Assembly: GCA_039922875.1 (NCBI GenBank)
Contig: JBDTDV010000023.1
Span: 40,318-104,317, forward strand
Reading direction: 5' to 3'
DNA from: JBDTDV01 sp039922875
Lineage (GTDB): Bacteria > Actinomycetota > Actinomycetes > Actinomycetales > Microbacteriaceae
Length of the DNA stretch: 64,000 nt
The notes beneath the pieces are model-generated. The model was not told the DNA's origin, did no database searches, and worked only from the letters and a program-made list of their open reading frames with translations. Shown here piece after piece: positions 15,983 to 23,667 of this stretch (its first letter is position 1; each line of letters begins with the position of its first letter). The position numbers were made by a program, and so were the translations under genes.

Positions 15983-16030
15983 AAGGTGAGCCGGCTGCCC
16001 CGATCCGTTCGAGGTTGTCGCGATACTCCG

Positions 16031-17059
16031 CTAGCGCGGGCCGTGCCCCTCCGGCACGACCTCACCGGCGATCGGCGGCTCCGGCGGGGTGCCGTCTCCA
16101 AACGGGCGGCCGCCGAGCGCTTCGCGCCCGTGCGCCGTGAGCCAGCCGGAGGCATCCGGGCCCAGCGGCACGATCCCGGTCGGATTGATGTCGGTGTGCA
16201 CCCGGTAGTAGTGCTGCTTGATCTGCACGAAATCGATGGTGTCGCCGAAGCCGGGAGTCTGGAACAGGTCTCGGGCGTATGCCCACAGCACCGGCATCTC
16301 GGAGAGCTTGTTGCGGTTGCACTTGAAATGCCCGTGATACACGGCGTCGAAGCGGGCAAGCGTGGTGAACAGGCGGATGTCCGCCTCGGTGATCGTGTCG
16401 CCGACCAGGTACCGTTGGTCGGTCAGGCGTTCCTCAAGCCAGTCCAACCGCTGGAACAGTCGCGCATAGGCCCGGTCGTATGCCTGCTGACTTCCGGCGA
16501 AACCCGCCCGATACACACCGTTGTTCACGTCATGGAAAACGACCTCGTTGACCGCGTCGATCTCCTCGCGCAACGCGTCCGGATACAGATCGGGCGCTCC
16601 CTCCCGGTGCAGCCCGGCCCACTCGGTCTCCAGGTCGATGGTCATTTGCGGGTAGTTGTTCGTGACGACCTTGCCGCTGGGCACGTCGACGATGGCCGGC
16701 ACCGTGATCCCGCGCGGATAGTCCGGGAACCGGGCGAAGTACGCCTCCTGCAAGCGCTCGATCCCGAGCACGGGGTCGACGCCGCCGGCATCCAGGTCGA
16801 AAGTCCAACTGCGCTTGTCGTGCGTGGGCCCTGGCATGCCCAGCGAGAGCGCGCCTTCCAAGCCGAGTAGGCGCCGCACGATCACCGCACGGTTTGCCCA
16901 CGGGCAGGCCCGCGCCGCGACGAGTCGGTAGCGTCCCGGCTGCACCGGCCAACCGTCCCGCCCGTCGCGGGTGATCCGATCCTCGATGTAGTTCGTGTCT
17001 CGGTCGAATTCCTTGCCCGGCTCGACGTAAGTTCCTGGTTCTGCCTCAGTAGCGCTCAT
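16031..17059 (-). CDS. Xi-class glutathione S-transferase family protein (hydroquinone-reductase type)
   Basis: A 342-residue cytoplasmic protein of the ECM4/YqjG group. The N-terminal thioredoxin-like half holds the catalytic-cysteine motif ACPWANRA near residue 53, and the C-terminal helical half holds YLVGDTITEADIRLF and the conserved YHGHFKCNRN. In proteobacteria such enzymes reduce glutathionyl-hydroquinones; actinobacteria generally use mycothiol, so the natural thiol here is uncertain. ATG at 17059. The phosphatase frame follows it on the same strand. Confidence 0.88.
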   Translation of the reverse strand: MSATEAEPGTYVEPGKEFDRDTNYIEDRITRDGRDGWPVQPGRYRLVAARACPWANRAVIVRRLLGLEGALSLGMPGPTHDKRSWTFDLDAGGVDPVLGIERLQEAYFARFPDYPRGITVPAIVDVPSGKVVTNNYPQMTIDLETEWAGLHREGAPDLYPDALREEIDAVNEVVFHDVNNGVYRAGFAGSQQAYDRAYARLFQRLDWLEERLTDQRYLVGDTITEADIRLFTTLARFDAVYHGHFKCNRNKLSEMPVLWAYARDLFQTPGFGDTIDFVQIKQHYYRVHTDINPTGIVPLGPDASGWLTAHGREALGGRPFGDGTPPEPPIAGEVVPEGHGPR

Positions 17060-17097
17060 GACTTCAGAATAAGCTCAGGCAGCCGTGCCGGGCGAGC

Positions 17098-17103
17098 TAG
17101 ATT
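17098..17103 (+). promoter_or_regulatory. -10 box of a probable leaderless FAD-oxidase transcript
   Basis: TAGATT ends exactly six bases before the ATG at 17110 and no ribosome-binding site is present. This spacing places the transcription start at or next to the start codon. Confidence 0.55.
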
Positions 17104-17109
17104 TGGGGC

Positions 17110-18477
17110 ATGACAGAGACGTCTCTTGACCGCCTGGTCGCCGCGCTACCCGCGGATACCGTGCGGAGCGATCCAGACACCCTCAACGGGTATCGCCACG
17201 ACCAGACCAGGGAGCACGAGGCCGGAACTGCGTTGGCCGTGGTGTTCCCCTCAAGCGCGGACCAGGTGCAGACCGTCATGCGCTGGGCGCACGACCACCG
17301 CATCGCCGTCGTTCCGCGCGGCGCGGGAAGCGGGGTTTCCGGTGGCTCTTCAGCGATTGACGGCGCGATAACCCTGAGTATGGAGCGGATGCGGAGCGTC
17401 GAGATCGACGTGGCCTGCCGGACGGCCGTCGTCGAACCCGGCGCGTTCAACGCCGAGGTGAAGGCTGCCGCGGCGAAGCACGGGCTCTGGTACCCACCGG
17501 ATCCGTCGTCGTTCGAAATCTGTTCGGTCGGCGGCAACATCGCCACGAACGCGGGTGGGCTGTGCTGTGTGAAATACGGGGTCACCACCGACTACGTGCT
17601 CGGCCTGGATGTCGTGCTGGCCGATGGCTCCAAGATCACCCTCGGAGGCTCGCAGGTCAAGGATGTCGCCGGGTACTCGCTGCTGAAGCTCTTCGTCGGC
17701 AGTGAGGGCACGCTCGGGATCATCACGCGGGCGATCCTGCGGTTGATCCCCGCTCAGGCACCACGAACCACGCTGGCGGCTACCTTCAGGTCGGTCGAAG
17801 CTGCGGCGGAGTCGGTGGTCGCGATCGGCGCTGCGCTCCGCCCGGCGATGATGGAGCTGATGGACCGCGCCTCGATCAACGCGGTCGAGGACCTCCTGCA
17901 GATGGGCCTGGATCGCACCGCCGAAGCGATGCTCATTGCTCAGTCGGATGCCCCAGGTGCGGCCGGCGAGGCTGAGGTGGCGACCATGGTCGACGCGTTC
18001 ACCACGCACGGCGCCATCCGGACCGTCGTCGCGGCCGACGAAGCAGAGGGTGAGCAGTTCGCGGCCGCCCGGCGGGCGGTGTTCCCCGCACTGCAGGCTC
18101 GCGGCACCCTGATGTACGGCGACGTCGGGGTCAAAATCCCGCTGCTCCCCGAATTGCTGGCGGGAATCGCCGCCATCGGCGCCCGGCACCGAATTGATGT
18201 GTCGGTCTGTGCCCATGCCGGTGACGGCAACACGCATCCGAATGTCGTGTTCGATCCGACGGATGCCGATATGGCGTTGCGTGCGCAGCTCGCCTTCACC
18301 GAGATCATGGACCTCGCGATCGAGCTCGGTGGCACGATCACCGGCGAGCACGGTGTGGGCCGGGCGAAGAAGCTCTCCCTGCCGAATCAACTCGGCCCCG
18401 GGGTGATGGCGCTGAGTCGCACTATCAAGGATGCGCTGGACCCGGCTGGGATTTTGAATCCCGGGGTGATGCTGTAA
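17110..18477 (+). CDS. FAD-linked oxidase of the GlcD / D-lactate dehydrogenase type
   Basis: A 455-residue flavoenzyme that oxidises a 2-hydroxy acid such as glycolate or D-lactate; the exact substrate cannot be told. The N-terminal PCMH-type FAD-binding domain has PRGAGSGVSGG near residue 64 and SVGGNIATNAGG near 140; the C-terminal cap has HAGDGNTHPN and GTITGEHGVGRAKK. Full length for the family, which pairs in some bacteria with iron-sulfur partners that are absent here. Translation is probably leaderless. Confidence 0.9.
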   Translation: MTETSLDRLVAALPADTVRSDPDTLNGYRHDQTREHEAGTALAVVFPSSADQVQTVMRWAHDHRIAVVPRGAGSGVSGGSSAIDGAITLSMERMRSVEIDVACRTAVVEPGAFNAEVKAAAAKHGLWYPPDPSSFEICSVGGNIATNAGGLCCVKYGVTTDYVLGLDVVLADGSKITLGGSQVKDVAGYSLLKLFVGSEGTLGIITRAILRLIPAQAPRTTLAATFRSVEAAAESVVAIGAALRPAMMELMDRASINAVEDLLQMGLDRTAEAMLIAQSDAPGAAGEAEVATMVDAFTTHGAIRTVVAADEAEGEQFAAARRAVFPALQARGTLMYGDVGVKIPLLPELLAGIAAIGARHRIDVSVCAHAGDGNTHPNVVFDPTDADMALRAQLAFTEIMDLAIELGGTITGEHGVGRAKKLSLPNQLGPGVMALSRTIKDALDPAGILNPGVML

Positions 18478-18543
18478 GCGGTTTGCCGCGGAGTTTGGCC
18501 GGGTAAACTGGCCGCGTCCCTCACGCAATGAAAGAGGTCGTCC

Positions 18544-19194
18544 GTGCCCTCGCCCGTATCCGTCCCCGACCGCACCGGCCGGGCTGTCCGGGACCGGTAT
18601 TGGCTGATCCCGCTGACCAGGGCAGCAGCGGCTTTCGTCGTCGCGGGGGTGACCACCTTCACCGCGCTGCACTCTCCCCAATTCGGCTTACTGGTCTTTA
18701 GCGGGTACGCGATCGCCTCCGGGCTGGTGCTTGCCGCGCTCAGCGCAGCGCTGATGAGCGACCGGATTGCGGCACGGCTGTTCACCGTGCAGGGGCTGCT
18801 GGGCGTGATAGCCGGAGTGGTCGCACTTGTGGCCTCCGGCTCAGGCCTGCCGTTCTTCCAATATCTGGTGACCATCTGGGCTGCCGCCACCGGACTGATC
18901 GAGCTGTACTGCGGACTGCGCAGCGGTCGGCAGCAGGCCGTTCCTGGCCCGATGCGTCAGCGCGATTGGCGCGGCGTTGGCGCATTCACCGCCGCGCTGG
19001 CGCTCGTCTTTGTATTCCTGCCTGGCGACGCGGTACTCGCGGTCGGGGTTTTCGGAGTCTATGCGGTCATGCTAGGGGTCTACCTGGCGATCGCGGCCTT
19101 CTCCTTGAAATGGGGAGCTCAATCCGTACCCAGTGCGCCATCCTTGGATGTGCGTGGCCAGGCAGCGAACAGCCAGGAAGCGAAATCTCAGTAA
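18544..19194 (+). CDS. Multi-spanning membrane protein, HdeD/DUF308-like
   Basis: A 216-residue hydrophobic protein with about six predicted membrane helices and a repeated GLLGVIAGVVAL / FTAALALVF pattern like that of the HdeD/DUF308 proteins of unknown biochemical role. GTG start at 18544 with AAAGAGG upstream; TAAACT at about 18506 may be its -10 box. The next gene overlaps its stop codon by one base, so the two are co-transcribed. Confidence 0.7.
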   Translation: MPSPVSVPDRTGRAVRDRYWLIPLTRAAAAFVVAGVTTFTALHSPQFGLLVFSGYAIASGLVLAALSAALMSDRIAARLFTVQGLLGVIAGVVALVASGSGLPFFQYLVTIWAAATGLIELYCGLRSGRQQAVPGPMRQRDWRGVGAFTAALALVFVFLPGDAVLAVGVFGVYAVMLGVYLAIAAFSLKWGAQSVPSAPSLDVRGQAANSQEAKSQ

Positions 19195-19550
19195 TGCCCA
19201 AGCCAGCCAAGCGCCCCAAGCCGACACCGACCTATCAACCCAGCATGCGGGACCGGTTGCGTCCGGTGGAACTCCTCGGCTTCTCCGGTGTTCTCGCGCT
19301 GTTCACCGGCCTGGTGATCTTGATGTCGACCAGGCAACTTGCGCTTTCGGGCATCGGGTTCGGGATCGCGTTCATCGTCAGCCTGGTTGTTGTGGCCCTG
19401 TTGACGCTCGGGTTCAAGCCGGACTCGGCCGAACTGTCCGACCTCGACGAACAGAATCGAGCACCGGGCGAAGGCAGGCCAGGCGGCGACCGCCCCGATG
19501 GCGGCAGTTCAGGCAGCAAACCCAGTTCGGACAGCCGGCCCAGTACCTGA
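19194..19550 (+). CDS. Small membrane protein with two helices
   Basis: A 118-residue protein: a basic proline-rich N-terminus, two membrane helices (about residues 29-47 and 53-75) and a polar Gly/Ser/Pro-rich tail. No family was recognised with confidence. Its ATG overlaps the stop codon of the preceding membrane-protein gene (TAATG), which shows translational coupling. Confidence 0.75.
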   Translation: MPKPAKRPKPTPTYQPSMRDRLRPVELLGFSGVLALFTGLVILMSTRQLALSGIGFGIAFIVSLVVVALLTLGFKPDSAELSDLDEQNRAPGEGRPGGDRPDGGSSGSKPSSDSRPST

Positions 19551-19569
19551 CCGCCTCGTGCGGACCGGA

Positions 19570-20973
19570 TCAGACGAAGCAGAAGGTGTCCGTTGAGCTG
19601 TCACCGCCCTCAAGCCGGACCTGGTGCGCCCTGAATCCGGGGAACTCGACGTAGAAATTCGGATCGAGGGTCATTCCGCCTGCCTCGGTGTCGACATCGA
19701 TCTTGAGCATCTGCCCGGGTACCCCTTCCGGGTAGAACTGGGTGTCCCATGAACTGTAGAGCGAGTTGGTGGAGTAGACGCGGCGTCCGTCCCGGCTGAT
19801 CTCGACCATCTGCGGGCCGCCGGCCCACGGCTTCCCGGCCGGGTGATCGGCGCGGTGCGCGATTCCGCCGACCTCGACAGTTCCGGTGTGGACCGGAGCG
19901 AATGGATCCGACACATCGTACTGGCGGACCTCGCCGGTACCCCAGCAGGCCACGTAGAGATAGTGGTCGTCCAGTGACAGTCCGATATCGGTGACGACCG
20001 GTGGAACGGCACCGAACGGTTTGAGAAGCGGCGGCAGTTGATCGGCCGGCATCGGGATGGCCGGGATGGTGATGGTCTTCTTCGCCTTCCACTGGTCGCC
20101 GTCGAGGTACCACGTCCAGACCGAGCCCGACAGGTCGGTAACGTCGATGACGACACCGGCGAATCCGAACGACTTCGTCGGATTGTGCGAGGGGCGCAAC
20201 TCGAGCACCATCTGATACTGGTCGCCGAAGTCGATCTCGGAAATGTGCTTGCGGGATTTCAGGTCGAAGAAGTGCATCCGGTGCCCGTACTCACGGTTCA
20301 TCAGCGCCTCCGGCACGATTCCGCTCTCGAAGAGCTTCGGGTTACCCCACTCGCTGGTCATCAGCACCCCCGCCTCTGGATGCCACCAGAAGTCGTAGGC
20401 CATCGACTGGCTGCCTCGGTCAATCTCCCATTGCCCGGTGACCGAGAAATCTGAATGGTCCATGGTGAAGATGCCGGCGGGCCCGTCGTTGCCGTCCACC
20501 GAGCCGCTGCCCAGTGCACTGACGAAGACACCGTCGGCTCCGCAGTGAATGGTGTGCGGGCGACTGTAGCCGCCCTTGCCCATCACCTCTTCCGGCTCCA
20601 CGGTGTGCACCAGGCGCGGGTTCCGCGGGTCCGGTTGGGTGTCGAGGACATAGATCCGTGACGAACGGATCCCGGGCACCAGCAGATACCGTCGCTCCAT
20701 GTCATGATGACCGACGTGCCCGCCGCCCAGCGCCGAGCTGCACGTGCTCCACCCGAAGTGATGGAATTCATCTGGCGTGTCTTGTGGCGGGGTTTCCCAG
20801 CGCCCGACGACCTCACTGTACGTCGGAGACTCGGGGTCGACATCGACGACACCGAGGCCGTCTGGTTCGAGCAACACCACGTAGGCCAGCTTTTCGGTTG
20901 GTGCGGCCATCGCGTCGGACACGGTGCGGTAGAGCGTGCTGCTCGCCATCGAGCCGGTTTCTGATTCATTCAT
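19570..20973 (-). CDS. Selenium-binding protein SBP56 family / methanethiol oxidase
   Basis: A 467-residue beta-propeller protein. The sequence GWSTCSSALGG, the histidines in GHVGHHDMERRYLLVPG and SRPHTIHCG, and the C-terminal FRAHQVRLEGGD are characteristic of the SBP56 family. Bacterial members oxidise methanethiol to formaldehyde, hydrogen sulfide and peroxide and may use copper. The next gene on the same strand encodes a membrane protein of unknown role. ATG at 20973; an internal ATG at residue 9 is also possible. It converges with the small membrane-protein gene. Confidence 0.9.
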   Translation of the reverse strand: MNESETGSMASSTLYRTVSDAMAAPTEKLAYVVLLEPDGLGVVDVDPESPTYSEVVGRWETPPQDTPDEFHHFGWSTCSSALGGGHVGHHDMERRYLLVPGIRSSRIYVLDTQPDPRNPRLVHTVEPEEVMGKGGYSRPHTIHCGADGVFVSALGSGSVDGNDGPAGIFTMDHSDFSVTGQWEIDRGSQSMAYDFWWHPEAGVLMTSEWGNPKLFESGIVPEALMNREYGHRMHFFDLKSRKHISEIDFGDQYQMVLELRPSHNPTKSFGFAGVVIDVTDLSGSVWTWYLDGDQWKAKKTITIPAIPMPADQLPPLLKPFGAVPPVVTDIGLSLDDHYLYVACWGTGEVRQYDVSDPFAPVHTGTVEVGGIAHRADHPAGKPWAGGPQMVEISRDGRRVYSTNSLYSSWDTQFYPEGVPGQMLKIDVDTEAGGMTLDPNFYVEFPGFRAHQVRLEGGDSSTDTFCFV

Positions 20974-21024
20974 CTTTTTCGAGCCTCCCAGACTCCATCG
21001 GGCAATCGGATGATTGCGCCTGAC

Positions 21025-21609
21025 CTACAAGACCATCACCGCCATTGCAGCGATCGCGAACGCCGAGGATGCCGCCTCCACGCGGTCGCCGAGGTGACCG
21101 TTGCGTTGGCGAGGGGGGCGACCGACCGGCGGCTGACTGACCGACACCCGGAAGAGCCCGGCGGCAATCGCCAGGGAGAAGGCCAGGAACAGGATGAGCC
21201 CCACGCCGAGCGTCCAGTTTCCCGTGATCCACCCTCCGGCGACCCCAGCCGCCAGGCCGTGTGCATGGCCGGAAGGCGCCAGAGCCGGCGCTGATCGCAG
21301 GCCCGGCCCGGCGATCACCAGGAGGGCGAACATCGCGACGATGGAAAGTGCCCGCTGCACCTCCATCGATCCGTATGGCCGGTGAGCACCGAGGAACGGA
21401 AGGGGGATCAGCAAGAGCAGGATGACGCACCAGAGCAGCTGCGGCACCACCCAGAATCCGATGCTCATCTCGACCATCGTGGCGAGCATCACGGCCATCG
21501 CCACGCATCGCGCTACTCGGGTCGTGACACTGTCACACCGCTGGAACGCTACACAGAACAAGCAGCCCGCGCTACCCACCAGCATTGCCCCGCCGAGCAC
21601 GATATGCAT
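21025..21609 (-). CDS. Integral membrane protein of unknown function (possibly DUF5134)
   Basis: A 194-residue protein with six hydrophobic segments. The first helix carries a GCLFC cysteine pair, and histidines occur between helices four and five (APSGHAHG). It lies 50 bp upstream of the SBP56 gene on the same strand, so a shared role, for example in metal or sulfur handling, is possible but not shown. The size and helix pattern resemble the actinobacterial DUF5134 group; this assignment is tentative. Confidence 0.65.
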   Translation of the reverse strand: MHIVLGGAMLVGSAGCLFCVAFQRCDSVTTRVARCVAMAVMLATMVEMSIGFWVVPQLLWCVILLLLIPLPFLGAHRPYGSMEVQRALSIVAMFALLVIAGPGLRSAPALAPSGHAHGLAAGVAGGWITGNWTLGVGLILFLAFSLAIAAGLFRVSVSQPPVGRPPRQRNGHLGDRVEAASSAFAIAAMAVMVL

Positions 21610-21718
21610 CGCGATTCTGACTTTCTGGGCCGCAACTGCGGTTGCCGCTGACCGAGCCGCGTCGTTGCGACCGTGCTCTAGAAACTACGCCGGATGGCGG
21701 GAAACCGAAAGGGTGAAC

Positions 21719-23113
21719 TCAGCTGGGCTCGCCCAGGTAGTCGACCAATTGCGGAGCAAGACCGATGTACCCGGCTGGCGTCAGCCCGAGCAACCGCTGG
21801 CGGGCCGCTTCACCGATGTCAAGATCAGAGATGAAGGCGGTCAGCTCCCGCTGACCGATCCGCTTGCCGCGAGTCAGTTCCTTGAGCAGGGCATAGGGGT
21901 CGGTGATCTGGGACCGACCGGCCACGACCTCCGCCCGGATTACCGTTTGGATCGCCTCACCGAGAATCTCCCAATTGGCGTCGAGGTCCGCGGCAAGCGC
22001 GTCCCGGTCGAGATCGATTTCTTTCAGGCCGCGATGGATGTTGTCCAACGCCAGCACGGAGTGGCCCAATCCCACTCCGATGTTACGCTGCGTCGTCGAG
22101 TCGGTCAGGTCCCGTTGCATCCGGCTGGTCACCAGCGTGGCCGCCAGAGAATCGAGCACCGCACAGCTGAGTTCGAAATTCGCTTCGGCGTTTTCAAACC
22201 GAATCGGATTGATCTTGTGCGGCATCGTTGAGGAGCCGGTGCTGCCGGCCTGAGGGATCTGGCGGAAATACCCGATCGAAATGTAGGTCCAGACATCGGT
22301 TGCCAGGTTGTGCAGCACCCGGTTTGCGTGGGAGATCGTGTTGTACAGCTCGGCCTGCCAGTCATGGGACTCGATCTGCGTGGTCAGCGGGTTCCACGTG
22401 AGCCCGAGTCCGGTGACGAATTCCCGTGAGATGCGGGGCCAGTCCATGTCGGCATCCGCCGTCACGTGGGCGGCGAAGGTGCCGGTTGCACCACTGAATT
22501 TGGCCAGGTACTCGGTTTCGTTGACCCGAGCGACGATCCGGTTCAGTCGGTGTACGAAAACGGCGAGCTCCTTGCCCATCGTGGTCGGTGTGGCAGGCTG
22601 TCCGTGGGTGTGCGCCAGCATCGCGTCGGAACGGAAGGCGTCGGCGCGGGACCGGAGATCTGCCATCACAGCGGCGAGCTTGGGCAACCACACATCACCC
22701 ACGGCGGCGCGGATCGTGAGTGCGTAGGCCACGTTGTTGATGTCTTCACTGGTGCAGGCGAAGTGGGTGAGCTCCGCGACACTGTGCAGGCCGAGGGCGT
22801 CCAGCCGGGATCGGACGAAGTACTCCACCGCCTTGACGTCGTGTCTGGTCTTGGCTTCGATGTCGGCGAGTTCGTCGATCTCCGGTTGGCCGAAGTTCTC
22901 GGCGAGACCGCGCAGCGAGGTCTTTTGCTGGTCGGTGAGCGGTTCGGAGCCGAACATCCGGTTCGAGGTCAGCGTGATCAGCCACTCGATCTCCACCTGG
23001 ACTCTGGCGCGGTTCAGCCCGGCCTCGGACAGATACTCGCCGAGCCCCGAGACAGCGCTGCGATAGCGGCCATCCAATGGGCTGAGGACCTGCGGGGGAA
23101 GTTGGCTCGTCAT
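21719..23113 (-). CDS. purB: Adenylosuccinate lyase
   Basis: Acts twice in purine synthesis, releasing fumarate from SAICAR and from adenylosuccinate. The 464-residue protein of the fumarase/aspartase superfamily has HTHGQPATPTT near residue 150 and the flexible signature loop GSSTMPHKINP near 290. The ATG at 23113 starts the conserved sequence (LSPLDGRYRS); the open frame continues upstream through a tandem-repeat array that is not part of the protein. Four 17-bp repeats begin eight bases upstream of the start. Confidence 0.95.
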   Translation of the reverse strand: MTSQLPPQVLSPLDGRYRSAVSGLGEYLSEAGLNRARVQVEIEWLITLTSNRMFGSEPLTDQQKTSLRGLAENFGQPEIDELADIEAKTRHDVKAVEYFVRSRLDALGLHSVAELTHFACTSEDINNVAYALTIRAAVGDVWLPKLAAVMADLRSRADAFRSDAMLAHTHGQPATPTTMGKELAVFVHRLNRIVARVNETEYLAKFSGATGTFAAHVTADADMDWPRISREFVTGLGLTWNPLTTQIESHDWQAELYNTISHANRVLHNLATDVWTYISIGYFRQIPQAGSTGSSTMPHKINPIRFENAEANFELSCAVLDSLAATLVTSRMQRDLTDSTTQRNIGVGLGHSVLALDNIHRGLKEIDLDRDALAADLDANWEILGEAIQTVIRAEVVAGRSQITDPYALLKELTRGKRIGQRELTAFISDLDIGEAARQRLLGLTPAGYIGLAPQLVDYLGEPS

Positions 23114-23120
23114 GGTTCCA

Positions 23121-23188
23121 TTGTGCTGTAGTCCACCGTGTGCTGTAGTCCACCGTGTGCTGTAGTCCACTGTGTGCTGTCGTCCACT
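23121..23188. repeat. Four 17-bp tandem repeats directly upstream of purB
   Basis: Four 17-base units based on GTGTGCTGTAGTCCACC, the outer ones with single changes. The array occupies the place where the purB leader or promoter should be. It could be a regulatory array or a variable-number repeat. Confidence 0.9.
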
Positions 23189-23308
23189 CGCTTCTCGTGC
23201 ACAGACCCCGGCTCAGACCGGTACCGCACCGATCACACAGCCCGCGGTGCGAAGCACGTCCTCACCCGGCACGCTGGGAGCCATCGCAGGTGCCCCGGTG
23301 TCGCCGCT

Positions 23309-23344
23309 GGTGGCGCCGCGGGTGGCGCCGCGGGTGGCGCCGCG
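23309..23344. repeat. Three 12-bp tandem repeats
   Basis: Three exact copies of GGTGGCGCCGCG in the 269-bp gap between purB and the WXG-like gene. No other feature apart from the purB repeats was recognised in the gap. Confidence 0.85.
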
Positions 23345-23382
23345 GTGGGTGTCTCGGTGGTGGCTCGGGAGTGGGAGGTGCG

Positions 23383-23667
23383 GTGTCGGCGGCGAATCTA
23401 GCGGTATGGCAGGCCGCCGCGGCGGAGGTCGAGCGAGCGTTGCGTGCCGAGCGCAGCGCCATAGCCGGATTGCGAGTGGAAATCGATGATGCGCTGGGCA
23501 GTCTGTTGCCGGCATCCGGGCAGTGCTGGCAATCCGCGGCCCAGCGGGCATACGCGGCGCGGCTGGACGAGTTGTGCCGGCTGGTCCAGGCGGCGCTCGG
23601 CCAGCTGGCTGAGGCGGTGGGCGCCCTCGACCGTGCCATCGCCAGCGTCACCGCTGGGCGGCAGTGA
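23383..23667 (+). CDS. Small helical WXG100-like protein
   Basis: A 94-residue, Ala-rich, all-helical protein. The centre reads GQCWQSAAQRAYAARLDEL, i.e. Trp followed by a small-residue turn and an aromatic seven residues later, like the helical hairpin of WXG100 (ESAT-6-like) proteins, although the usual W-x-G is W-x-S. There is no signal peptide. GTG at 23383 has GGGAGG just upstream. The next gene, an N-terminally helical lipase-like protein, overlaps by GTGA. This arrangement resembles small partner proteins of type VII-secreted effectors; the relation is inferred and no secretion genes are in the window. Confidence 0.6.
   Translation: MSAANLAVWQAAAAEVERALRAERSAIAGLRVEIDDALGSLLPASGQCWQSAAQRAYAARLDELCRLVQAALGQLAEAVGALDRAIASVTAGRQ

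Noticed and set aside
15784..16359. An open frame covering the phosphatase start region and the GST 3' end
   Set aside because: It is out of frame with both conserved proteins. Only its TTG near 15984 is of interest, for the repeat-shift idea.
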